DNA of 51,319 nt from a virus, in IMG/VR virus record IMGVR_UViG_3300017782_000026, positions 1 through 51,319 of that record. One strand, written 5' to 3'. The notes beneath the pieces were generated by a model. That model did not search any database. It was given only the letters and a program-made list of their open reading frames with translations, and was not told where the DNA came from. A program made the position numbers and the translations under genes. Below are positions 9,501-18,153 of this stretch, in pieces; the stretch's first letter is position 1; every line of letters begins with the position of its first letter.

Positions 9501-10111
9501 GGTATACCCTTCATCGCCATGAAATTTTCTGTTGCGCCATTGATATTCAACTGAACAGCGTGTGTGGGGACTTCAGCCCTGAACTCTCTCTGCTTGGGCT
9601 CGTCTGTTACTGCAAGATCAGTAAACGCAAAAGTGTCTCCGATAACTTTTGCATCACTACCATAAACAATATATGAATCTTCGTTGGGGGCGTCACCCAT
9701 AGGCGACCACGAAGAAAGTCTAGAAGTTGATATATCTGCTTCCTTTACCTCATATTTACCACCAATAACACTATTGAAATCCAAGAACTTATACTTAATC
9801 GCACCACCTGAAAGCGAATTACCATCGATTCTTATGTTGTGATATAGTGGTGTACTTACGTCTGGAATACGATCAGATAGAATAGCAGTTGTTTGAACAC
9901 AATTTTCTAGTGACGATAACTCCTTTTTGGCATCACTAGTCAAACCAGATAGATTATGAATATCGCTGACATCTACACCAACATCACTTCCGGTCAAGCC
10001 AGCGATAAGATCAAAGTCAGCCTTTTTCAACCCTAAATTGGATAGAGCCGCTATCGGGTCATCTACATCAGCCATAGTTTTGGCTACATTAAGACCTCTA
10101 TAAATTGCCAT
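6560..10111 (-). CDS. Leucine-rich-repeat fibre or adhesin protein
   Basis: 1183 residues. After an N-terminal segment (YRGLNVAKTMADVDDPIAAL) shared with the plus-strand fibre protein and a beta-rich region, it carries irregular leucine-rich repeats. One block lies near residues 290-430 (LPSVTLPSLTNLTLSSNNF; LEILTMTNNNLG), another near 820-860, and a third near 1010-1130 (NHFTGNIPDFSECTNLYYIK; QLSG; VRQITLDNNLLQ). The third resembles the N.FTG.IP type of repeat. A Tyr/Gly/Asn-rich central region separates them, and a YVGSTGKRYVIHKVGNTNW segment near residue 955-980 fits the small domain that recurs across this cluster. LRR surfaces bind proteins or glycans, so a receptor-binding role is inferred. 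The start overlaps the upstream stop (TAATG), so it is translationally coupled. Confidence 0.75.
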   Translation of the reverse strand: MAIYRGLNVAKTMADVDDPIAALSNLGLKKADFDLIAGLTGSDVGVDVSDIHNLSGLTSDAKKELSSLENCVQTTAILSDRIPDVSTPLYHNIRIDGNSLSGGAIKYKFLDFNSVIGGKYEVKEADISTSRLSSWSPMGDAPNEDSYIVYGSDAKVIGDTFAFTDLAVTDEPKQREFRAEVPTHAVQLNINGATENFMAMKGIPLSFICNFKDANIKAAVTPIQDSAGTIPITFKITNLDTGGQTYNSGDGTDANPGSIGTGSIGSPAFYEFSGVDFRRRRVDIYYDPSKMLRLDLPQLEISSLPSVTLPSLTNLTLSSNNFSLMPQFRNDGTVDRQGFTGGTGIAPNLEILTMTNNNLGRGFDALLGDTSVASHAGGSSSQLNRLPLSIRELRALGCFTDGSQTIDLTDYLNLRYVDLDSRYADDLYRRMDSGYRFKPSPKTYNVNSMLSFASNGTGSDSGGDFVSLILREGLKFPSSGQAVKYNFRVDADGNLGTVGSSGLVDGNIYYLDYISGDTPTGTTGDTASYYVCSNSNLSAGSRMNVHNSGITGVYHSMIPWDSTQQNWDGTVGAPLVDTGGGYGGIQTYRFNHQDCRRLSPGVYNSRNLYTLTTQSTRIETNSEYPYFDENNKARSSADMAIPTPQSEFVYNYFSDYGHHNIIDFTNHPRLRYYRQCHVTLYSKYEDPERSIIKFKGCSSLALLYLYNLRGVTGDWETESLFQNLPKLYYVNLMAWGGQRSTGRFRDDTFTGTDALQYFYVGSITDRYDHDFFGCEGNASNTQGLWMSNFTNFRRIYAVHNYGGGALMAEDASISPNSKNLDLSNKPNLNMWHMYGNNFRGTCPNFLEAFPRMWYYNIGYQAVWLAPHDATKKQVYKIGDRQLTNDANYVGDAYYTQADYEAIGWPGTQSYEDNRDAVGIAYAKAIGSTPANRDAFRLTNIVISPTAPLRYVGSTGKRYVIHKVGNTNWSAIDSSYASGYVYKKGTVIRYNNTTITNSIAGSDPGECMPYATRPRFRSLGFTGLFPGNTSNHSVVGNMYLHWNGFVGQFPKLKCSRMWRIFGYRNHFTGNIPDFSECTNLYYIKFHRNQLSGYEEGSFANLRNVRQITLDNNLLQANVLGPMVSDLIEAYNLNTSRTCRVDLRVQGGANPLREDSKFDGTTGPESTENKLKTLRAAGWIIQLSE

Positions 10112-13100
10112 TATTGCTCCTTAACAGTTAATGCAAGTTCGACTTCACCACTCTGACCACTTAGAGATGTCGCTGTAAAGTATATTGCTTCTGTATTTAG
10201 CAATCCTCTAGATATACCCTTTCTATCAACATTAAAGATATTACTCAGATCGACTTCTATTGGTTTATCTTTTTCAACATAGAACGAATATAATACCGTG
10301 CTGGGTCTTAATGGCTGAAGAGAAGCTATGTCATATCTCAAGCCAGACAAGTCATCATCATAATTAAATGTGTTCGGTGTATCTGTCTCAGTTGTAGATG
10401 TCGCTTTCACATTATATCTCGTTCTTGCACTCGAAGGTATTATGGTGTCTACGCCAACTGCTGGGTTGAAGCCATCATTGGTATTATCATCATGTAAGAA
10501 CTTTGGTGTATGTACTCTCACTGTGCCGTCTTGATCGATCTCTTCCACCACGATACTATTTACTCTAGACTTGTCTGCTAAAGAAAATACTGGGTACAGA
10601 GGCTGATCATTAAATGCTATAGCCTGAGACTGTGAGTTTCTTGCTGATCTTGGGAACAAGTCTGTACCATCTTCATCCTTTGACACAGCCTGCCAATCTT
10701 CGCTTAGTGTCAAAACTTTTGTCTGAACTCTATAGCAAGTCGTATCTTCGATAAACTCGCTATTAATTGGAGCGATTCCTAAACTTGTTATGTGAGTGAT
10801 AAAATCAGCGTCAACATAAACGTAATACTCACCACCAGTAACTCTGAAAACCTCGCTCTTGAAGAATCTACCGCTTCCGATAAAGTTAACACCTATCTCT
10901 GATTTACCACTACTTGGTATATAGTCGCCATTAAGTGCAAATTGAGAAAATTTAAGGTTCTGACTTTGGGGAGGTTGATCTAAAAATACTAATCTTTTAA
11001 GCCCGTTGAATCTAGAACCATCTGACTCAATAGCGTCTTCCAAAGCTGTAGCGGCCTCAAACGTTATAGTATCTATAGAACCCTTTACCGCAGAAACGTA
11101 ACCACTATTACCACCTAGAGGCGCAGGGATTCTTGGATCAACTGACATCTGATCACCATATGCCCCATCCCATTCATATGTTTCTGCCCTATATTTTTCA
11201 CTAAATCTAACCCTATCTGAGCAATATTCTAGGTATGGATAATTCTCTAAATCAAATTTCTCATAATTACCCTCGGTCACTTCAAACGCTAACTCATCTA
11301 TAACGTCAACGCCATCAGGTGCTTTTGGTTTATATGGGGTCACACCAACAGCAAATTCTGCAAAGTGTGTATAGTTATACTGATGCTCTGAATCTTTAGG
11401 TCTTTGTAGCCCGTCTTTCTGACTGGGGTTTAACCAGTGGATTCTAAAATTATTGGCGAATATTGGAATCTCAGATGCGACCACTGTTTTATATCCACTC
11501 AATCTAGCATCGAATGGAACGCTTCGATCAAGAACAGAATCGTCAATTTTAAGCGAGTCTCTTACAGTATCAGTTACTAATATGTGATTCTTGTCACTAT
11601 CTCTTCTATATAGAGTTGAACTTTTTCCATTACCCGACGACTTGAGATAAACACCGTAGACACCATCTGCCACTAGCTTACTATAGTCATCAGCAGACGT
11701 TAGTTTATAGACCAAATCCACGACTTTATTACTGGCATTAGCACCGGCATTATTGTTGTAATCACTCACTAAGTGTAATTCTGTATCTGAAATTATCTTG
11801 TCTATGATATGATCTGTATTTCCATCTGAGCCAGCTAATCCACCAATAATGATAACATCACCCAATTGAAGTTCGGATTCAAATGCTGTGCCTGAACCAG
11901 TAACAATTTTTTCGTTTAAATCAACAGAAACTGTACCCGAAATTCTAGGGTTTTGTGGTTGAACTAGCTGTATATTATTATCACTATTAGCATAGTTAAA
12001 TGTCAATGTTCTACTTCTAGGGCTAATTCCATCCATATGGATACATGGCGCATATGTAAAGTGTACGCCCGATGGGGCGCCCTGAATTGCTTCAATATCT
12101 ATTCTTGCTGTTCTATCAACATCAACATTAACTTTTACTGGGTACGCCTTTTTCATATTTAAAATTGGCGTACCATCTCCATTTAATATTTTGTCTCTCG
12201 GTAGTACACCTAAAACTGGAGTTCGTGTAGTAAAAGATTTTGTGGGGGCGTTTGTTGTGGATAGCGTCACTGTACCCTCATCACCACCATCAACATAATA
12301 ACTACTACCATACTTGTAAAGATATAGCGGTTCTGTTACAGTAGCAGAATTTGTCGTATATAACTTATACATAAATTTGAAGTCTGGATTTTGCAACACT
12401 GGTTTACCCATACCATTCTCTATAACGAATGTATGCATCAGCGCCCATCTGGCTTCACCTGCACCCTCAGGAATATACGCATAAAATTTAGCACCAATAG
12501 CACCATACCAAGAATATTCAATCTTATACATGGTCACATCTTCAAACTTTAGAATGTAACCAGAGTCCCCAGTTCCTATAAGCGCATCTCCATTCCATTT
12601 TGATCTAGGAATGATAGTCTCATACATAGGAATCTCGTTACCTATTCCTCTAGGGAAAATAGGGGTATCTGACTGATCTGATATCGCAAGACCCTGTCTA
12701 GTCAATAGCGAGTCTGGCATACGAATCGTACTTCGTCTAATAATACTAAGGTCAGAGCCACTAAGTCTAAACATATACATATCAGTATCGTTAGCGCAAC
12801 CCCACTCTAGAACACTAGAAGCAGATGTTAAGTCTGATTTCATTCTAGCACCAAATGTGAATCCACTCGCTCGACCGGGTTGATACCTAAACGCTCTTTT
12901 GCTTTCCAATACAGCAACTGTGAAATTATTTGAGCCAGCGCCAGGTAAGATATCATTAGTTACAAATGATACTAACTTATTATAATAATTTTTGTTTCTA
13001 ATGCTAGACCCGTCTTTCAATAAAGGCCATTGAGCGGTGTCCGCCTTTATTTTCTCCCAAAAGAAAGTCCATCTTTCAATTGCATCGAATGAATCCTGAA

Positions 13101-13875
13101 TATCTTCTTCACCATAAGAAACATCGTAAAAGTTTATACCACCCTGAAATACAGCCTGTATGCCAGCGAAGTTTAAATTTATTTCTTGGTTTGCTCCAGT
13201 TACAATATTATCCGACTGATCGACAATATTTGCGGAAATATCGTTTAGGAAATATTTGTTTGCAAAATCTGGTACATGATCGAATCTTTTATATAACCAT
13301 CTACCTAAAGCAATGAAGTCCATGTAGCGTCTGAATCCACTCGTTGGTTCGGAAGCACCCTTTTGACCAGGTCCTGTAGGGTAGTTATATTGAGACGGAA
13401 ATGACTTTAGATAGAGCGCCTGTTCTTGAGAGCCTTCGTTGAAGCTAGGTTGAGATCGTCTTCCAAAAATTGGATGCTCTTTTTGATACCATTGATAGGG
13501 AACAGTAGCGGAACTGAATGTGTAATAGTTCCACTGATCTTCATCTAGACCATATGTTGCGACATCAGAGAACAAAGATAGTTGCTCTTCTGCTCTAGGA
13601 ACACCCAATAGAGAAGAACTAACATTAGACTCATTAGGAAATTGCTCTACAACTGGAATAGCTGTGCCACCAACATTGGGTCTTTCATTGTTGACATGAA
13701 CAGATAGAGAACTTGCACCAGTAGTAAATGCGTTTACTGGTGCAATTTCTTCTGTTACGAGAGGGTTACCCGCCGCATCAAAAAGCCTAGTGCCCTCTAT
13801 GTCTACAAGTTGAGTGAACTGCTTTGTGACTGGAGCCGGTACTTTGTCGAATCCAATCTTTATTTGCTTTGCCAT
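10111..13875 (-). CDS. Large fibre-like structural protein, paralogue B
   Basis: 1254 residues. Clear paralogue of the next gene upstream: both share SLLG(V/I)PRAE near the N-terminus followed by an F.DV.TY segment, then (A/F)FRYQPGR.S..TFG, a central KIE(Y/F)SWYGA(I/V)GA...AY(I/V)P segment followed by GEARW, and KYG(S/A)SYY(V/I)DGGD.GTV. The C-termini also end similarly (VKEQ versus TWEEQ). The N-terminal GGTAIPVVEQ segment matches the SIPVV...IPV style of attachment domain seen in phage fibre proteins. No catalytic motif was recognised. Long, beta-rich and low in Cys, it is probably a virion fibre or baseplate-associated adhesin. It ends in a TAATG overlap with the LRR gene. Confidence 0.75.
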   Translation of the reverse strand: MAKQIKIGFDKVPAPVTKQFTQLVDIEGTRLFDAAGNPLVTEEIAPVNAFTTGASSLSVHVNNERPNVGGTAIPVVEQFPNESNVSSSLLGVPRAEEQLSLFSDVATYGLDEDQWNYYTFSSATVPYQWYQKEHPIFGRRSQPSFNEGSQEQALYLKSFPSQYNYPTGPGQKGASEPTSGFRRYMDFIALGRWLYKRFDHVPDFANKYFLNDISANIVDQSDNIVTGANQEINLNFAGIQAVFQGGINFYDVSYGEEDIQDSFDAIERWTFFWEKIKADTAQWPLLKDGSSIRNKNYYNKLVSFVTNDILPGAGSNNFTVAVLESKRAFRYQPGRASGFTFGARMKSDLTSASSVLEWGCANDTDMYMFRLSGSDLSIIRRSTIRMPDSLLTRQGLAISDQSDTPIFPRGIGNEIPMYETIIPRSKWNGDALIGTGDSGYILKFEDVTMYKIEYSWYGAIGAKFYAYIPEGAGEARWALMHTFVIENGMGKPVLQNPDFKFMYKLYTTNSATVTEPLYLYKYGSSYYVDGGDEGTVTLSTTNAPTKSFTTRTPVLGVLPRDKILNGDGTPILNMKKAYPVKVNVDVDRTARIDIEAIQGAPSGVHFTYAPCIHMDGISPRSRTLTFNYANSDNNIQLVQPQNPRISGTVSVDLNEKIVTGSGTAFESELQLGDVIIIGGLAGSDGNTDHIIDKIISDTELHLVSDYNNNAGANASNKVVDLVYKLTSADDYSKLVADGVYGVYLKSSGNGKSSTLYRRDSDKNHILVTDTVRDSLKIDDSVLDRSVPFDARLSGYKTVVASEIPIFANNFRIHWLNPSQKDGLQRPKDSEHQYNYTHFAEFAVGVTPYKPKAPDGVDVIDELAFEVTEGNYEKFDLENYPYLEYCSDRVRFSEKYRAETYEWDGAYGDQMSVDPRIPAPLGGNSGYVSAVKGSIDTITFEAATALEDAIESDGSRFNGLKRLVFLDQPPQSQNLKFSQFALNGDYIPSSGKSEIGVNFIGSGRFFKSEVFRVTGGEYYVYVDADFITHITSLGIAPINSEFIEDTTCYRVQTKVLTLSEDWQAVSKDEDGTDLFPRSARNSQSQAIAFNDQPLYPVFSLADKSRVNSIVVEEIDQDGTVRVHTPKFLHDDNTNDGFNPAVGVDTIIPSSARTRYNVKATSTTETDTPNTFNYDDDLSGLRYDIASLQPLRPSTVLYSFYVEKDKPIEVDLSNIFNVDRKGISRGLLNTEAIYFTATSLSGQSGEVELALTVKEQ

Positions 13876-13878
13876 AAA

Positions 13879-16800
13879 CTACTGCTCTTCCCATGTTACA
13901 CCTAAGCTAATAGCATCGTCAGAATTTTCTGTTTGGACATGACTTGTATCTGAGTCAACACAGAAATATAGACTGTCTGCAATATCTGTTAACGGAAACG
14001 ATAGATATTCTTTGTTATAATCAAAGTAAGCGTCTAGGTCAAATTGTTCGGTACCTGTCTGCAAGTATAGTGTTGCTACATTTGTACCAGTGTTCGGTAT
14101 AGGCACAACTACATCAGTCGCTATTTTCAATGAACTTAGACCCTCAATCTCAGCAGTTTCTTTTGTTGCTGAATAATTCATATTCTCTCCATCATAAGCA
14201 TATCTACCATCTGGTAGGAATGGCTCAGTGGTGGTCAAGATTACAGTACCTTCTACTGATTGAAGAAGTTCAAAATAATACTGATCGCCTTCTTTATATA
14301 GTCTACCAAATACAGTGATATTGTCAGACGAAACTCTAGCCCTAAACCAACCATATAAGAACTCACCGTTTTGCATATAGCTTCTAGAGTCTCCGTTAGA
14401 CCCACCAGTAGACACTGGTAAGGGCGTATTAGTACTATCAATAGTGTACTCTGATGCAGAATCCAATTTAAAATCATTAGTTGGACTAACAAGACTTTGG
14501 AACAATGGGGTCTTCTTGAATCTAAGTCGAACTGAGTTTGAGTTTGCGGCGTCAGCAGAACTATTAGATGTAGACAGCTTAGTTGGATATACTTGCACTC
14601 TGTTACGAACTGCATTACTCTCTCTCGTACTCAAAATAACACGCTTGGTTTCAAGACCATATATCGTGTTGGCTCTATCTGGTAGAAGTTTGATACTACT
14701 GCCTTGAAGTTCTCTATTGAAGTAAACTCTAGTAGCGTCTGCCCAAATAACTTTAACGTTATTATCTAATTTACTATTGGTAATAACTGATGCGCCCATA
14801 AAGAATACTGGGTCATGTTCGGCAAGGCTACTATTACCATCAATATGAGAATCAGTCTCTACGCTCGGTGTAGCGATTCCGTTCAGATTGTTGTTCACCT
14901 GCGAATTGCTCTGAGCATACTTTTTACCCCTAGCAGATACTGAGTCTGGATTATTATAACTATACAGACGAACAGTACCACGGTCACCACCATCGATGTA
15001 ATATGAAGCACCATACTTAACAATGTTATGAGAGTTTGAACCATAACCTTGATCTGCAATACCCACACCTGCAACATCTTCACCATCACCACCACAATAC
15101 TGACTACCGCCACCATAAGTTGTGTAAGTAATTGGTAGTGTTGCGTTACCAAGAGATGCAATCTTCAACTGATTCGATGCTCTTAGGTGATGTACTCGTA
15201 CCCATCGTGCTTCACCATTACTTACAGGAACATATGCTAAGAACAATGCACCTACCGCACCATACCACGAGAACTCAATTTTAAGCATCGTTACTTTCGT
15301 GAAGTCAAAGTCGTATAGGCTATCTTGATTTTCTGTTACGCCTTCACCATTAATAAACTTCTCACCAGGTCTAACAGTACCAAGAACACCTGTTGCTAGA
15401 TCACTATACACACGCTTTCTAGTACCATTTTCCGCATTTGATCTAACCCCATTAAGTGCGTCATGACTGAATCTTGAGCGTGGGACACGATATTCATAAA
15501 CGCCCCAGTATTCTGGCTTAACATTATTCTTAACCCAGTTTACATACTCTGGATAGAAGTTTACATTATCGATCTGCGATCTGATTACATCAACACCGGC
15601 ACCTTGTTGCGGGTTAATTGCAGTGTTAATGAATCCTACAGTTTTATCATCGGATAATTCATCACCTGTAAGATCATCCAACGTATCATATAGATATGGG
15701 AACTGCGCTCCTACTGGAATTGCGCCCATGTCGGAAATTTGTATCGCACCACCGGTACCCTTGAATATCCTTTGGTTGCTTTCGCCTTTCTGACCATTAT
15801 TAGTTAAGGTTGCGCTAGTGGTCATTATCTCAGAAGTAACCCCTGTTGAATATGCTGATAGATCATAGTCGATGGGTGTTAAAAATGGCACGACAAGTTC
15901 TACATAAAAAGTGCCATTTTCGCTATTGAATGTAGATAAATCAGTAAACGTTACGATAGTGCCGTCTAGTTTTTGAGCATGGAAATGAGTAGCCTTTGGG
16001 TCAAGTACTCTGACAACTCGTAAGACCTCTCCATTGCGTACTCCATTGATAGTAACAATAGCCCCACTATCTTCAACCCATCTTAATTTGATGTGCTGAC
16101 CAAAAGTTACTCTACCCTTTGTTATCTTAATTTTTGATGGTAGTGTGGCTTCTTGCTCGATTATTGCTTTTACTTGCTCTGAGTCTTTAAGTAACGATGG
16201 ATCGTTCATAGCGGCATGAGTGTGGATAAGACCATCACGCAAAACAACCAAGTTGCCTGCGAAGCCCCTGTTACCTATTGTCATAGCCCGTTCTTGCTCT
16301 TCATTAAAGTTCGCAACAATGTATGACGCTAGTGCAGTAAGTTTGGTATATTCATCATCTGATGCAGTAAAGCCATAACTTAACAGATCATTCTGTATAA
16401 TAGATTTTAGATGAGTGTGTCTTTCTATTTCACTTACTACGCCAGCAGATTCTTCTTGAGAGTAAACAGACATACCAGTTCCTCGTAGGAACATAGAAGC
16501 GTTGTAAGTAGTTTCGGCATCACCACCACCGATAATATCATTCTTATAGCCATCTATCACATAGACTACATCTCGTTGACATTTGTTTCTGATAAAGTCT
16601 TGAATTTCAGTATCAGTAAGAGTTGATAGGTAGTTAAGCCCACCGTTAGTCGCACTATTACCACTAGTACCGTGATTTAGAGTGGTGTATGTAATTGCGT
16701 TACCATTTTGCTTTTTGGTGGTAACATAGTAGGCCCAGAAGTTCTTCTTAACATCAAAGAAAGAGTCTAATTTGCTACCCGATCTAGCGCCATACTCGCT

Positions 16801-18144
16801 ACTAGAAGGAACTTGTATTGCGAACGTACCTGCTACTTGGGCCTTATCATCACTACCATTGTCGAAAGAGTCTCTAATGATTGACTGCAAGGCATCTAGT
16901 TTTGTTTTACCATCAGTGGTAAATCCAATGACTGCACCGTTTGGAACATCACCAGCCCCATCAGTTCCGACATTGAATAATTTCCCTGCTGTGTAAATTG
17001 CTTCCAATGCAACATGAACAGGCTTTTCGAATAATTGAATTCTTGGGAATCTACCTACATCTGTTGCGCCCCAGTCAGGGGTGTTTGTGCTACCATTTGA
17101 GAGCGCAAAGTTTGTGGTATTCCACTTGACATGGGCTGTAGAGTTAAACTCAAGGTCCATTAGTATGAAGTCGATCCAGTAATCTAGATCACGCTTACAT
17201 TTTTTCTCCATGTCTGCGGCAGTAAAGCCACTTATACCAGACAAAGCATTATATGCAGTAGCCAAGTCAGCGTAGTAGTCAACTGACAGATTCGCTGTGC
17301 CACCACCTGCTATTTTAACACCAGTGCCTGGCGGTACATATGTACCGACAACATGAGCGAGCGCATTTTCAACGATCTCAAATCTGTTTGCTATTAGTAC
17401 TTTTCTGTCTGTAACAAAAGAACCTTCGGATTTCTCAGTTTCACTGGCTCCCAATCCAACAGTTCTATAGTCGTCTAATTGAGTAGATGTTACTGTGTTT
17501 GCATCACCACCAGTCGTGTCGCCTCTTCTAAGTGATGTAGTATTTGCAATACCATAAGGGCTTACTGGTGCGTTAGCTACAGATTGAGTTCTACGAACAC
17601 AGGAGAAGTTATCACCTACGCCATTATTCTTTGTTTCCCAATAGTATCCGTCATACTTATCGTAGATTCCATATTTTCTGATAACTGGATTTCTAGCAAA
17701 TGGCGCAACTGATACAGAACTTCTAATACCAAATGTAGCCGCAGATACACGACCCGGTTGATATCTGAAGAAACGCTTAGATGTCAATACAGAAACTTTA
17801 TCTCTGGGGGCTTCTACGAGTGCGCCTGCTTCTGTTGGTAAATGCTGTACACCATAACCTTCAATATGATACTCTGGCGACATTGACCACTCTGACGGAT
17901 TAACGTCATATGTGTTTACGTCAGCAAAGATACCCAGAGCGACCTCTGCTCTTGGAATACCTAGAAGCGATAGTGCAACCTCTGACTGTACTTTGTTCTG
18001 CTCTTCTACTGGAATAGCAGTTTGATCAGAAGCCATTACTACTGGTATAGATCGGCTGGCGGGCTGTGCGCCCGGTGCTACCGGTGTTGTTCTACCAACA
18101 TTAATTACGCTTGAGTTATTGTTTATATTTGTTATACTTGACAT
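13879..18144 (-). CDS. Large fibre-like structural protein, paralogue A
   Basis: 1421 residues. The N-terminus carries SRSIPVVMASDQTAIPVEEQ, a segment widespread at the start of marine phage structural proteins, then SLLGIPRAEVALGIFADV. It shares several blocks in the same order with paralogue B at 10111-13875 (RYQPGR, SWYGA.GA, GEARW, YY.DGGD.GTV). A region of about 500 residues (roughly 230-730) between the RYQPGR block and the later shared blocks is largely absent from B. It contains helical, Asp/Lys-rich segments such as AADMEKKCKRDLDYWIDFI and LTDTEIQDFIRNKCQRDVVY. The repeated K(C)(K/Q)RD..Y.ID pattern suggests an internal duplication. Function is inferred to be fibre or adhesin. The start has an AGGA ribosome site. 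Confidence 0.75.
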   Translation of the reverse strand: MSSITNINNNSSVINVGRTTPVAPGAQPASRSIPVVMASDQTAIPVEEQNKVQSEVALSLLGIPRAEVALGIFADVNTYDVNPSEWSMSPEYHIEGYGVQHLPTEAGALVEAPRDKVSVLTSKRFFRYQPGRVSAATFGIRSSVSVAPFARNPVIRKYGIYDKYDGYYWETKNNGVGDNFSCVRRTQSVANAPVSPYGIANTTSLRRGDTTGGDANTVTSTQLDDYRTVGLGASETEKSEGSFVTDRKVLIANRFEIVENALAHVVGTYVPPGTGVKIAGGGTANLSVDYYADLATAYNALSGISGFTAADMEKKCKRDLDYWIDFILMDLEFNSTAHVKWNTTNFALSNGSTNTPDWGATDVGRFPRIQLFEKPVHVALEAIYTAGKLFNVGTDGAGDVPNGAVIGFTTDGKTKLDALQSIIRDSFDNGSDDKAQVAGTFAIQVPSSSEYGARSGSKLDSFFDVKKNFWAYYVTTKKQNGNAITYTTLNHGTSGNSATNGGLNYLSTLTDTEIQDFIRNKCQRDVVYVIDGYKNDIIGGGDAETTYNASMFLRGTGMSVYSQEESAGVVSEIERHTHLKSIIQNDLLSYGFTASDDEYTKLTALASYIVANFNEEQERAMTIGNRGFAGNLVVLRDGLIHTHAAMNDPSLLKDSEQVKAIIEQEATLPSKIKITKGRVTFGQHIKLRWVEDSGAIVTINGVRNGEVLRVVRVLDPKATHFHAQKLDGTIVTFTDLSTFNSENGTFYVELVVPFLTPIDYDLSAYSTGVTSEIMTTSATLTNNGQKGESNQRIFKGTGGAIQISDMGAIPVGAQFPYLYDTLDDLTGDELSDDKTVGFINTAINPQQGAGVDVIRSQIDNVNFYPEYVNWVKNNVKPEYWGVYEYRVPRSRFSHDALNGVRSNAENGTRKRVYSDLATGVLGTVRPGEKFINGEGVTENQDSLYDFDFTKVTMLKIEFSWYGAVGALFLAYVPVSNGEARWVRVHHLRASNQLKIASLGNATLPITYTTYGGGSQYCGGDGEDVAGVGIADQGYGSNSHNIVKYGASYYIDGGDRGTVRLYSYNNPDSVSARGKKYAQSNSQVNNNLNGIATPSVETDSHIDGNSSLAEHDPVFFMGASVITNSKLDNNVKVIWADATRVYFNRELQGSSIKLLPDRANTIYGLETKRVILSTRESNAVRNRVQVYPTKLSTSNSSADAANSNSVRLRFKKTPLFQSLVSPTNDFKLDSASEYTIDSTNTPLPVSTGGSNGDSRSYMQNGEFLYGWFRARVSSDNITVFGRLYKEGDQYYFELLQSVEGTVILTTTEPFLPDGRYAYDGENMNYSATKETAEIEGLSSLKIATDVVVPIPNTGTNVATLYLQTGTEQFDLDAYFDYNKEYLSFPLTDIADSLYFCVDSDTSHVQTENSDDAISLGVTWEEQ

Positions 18145-18153
18145 TTATTTTTC

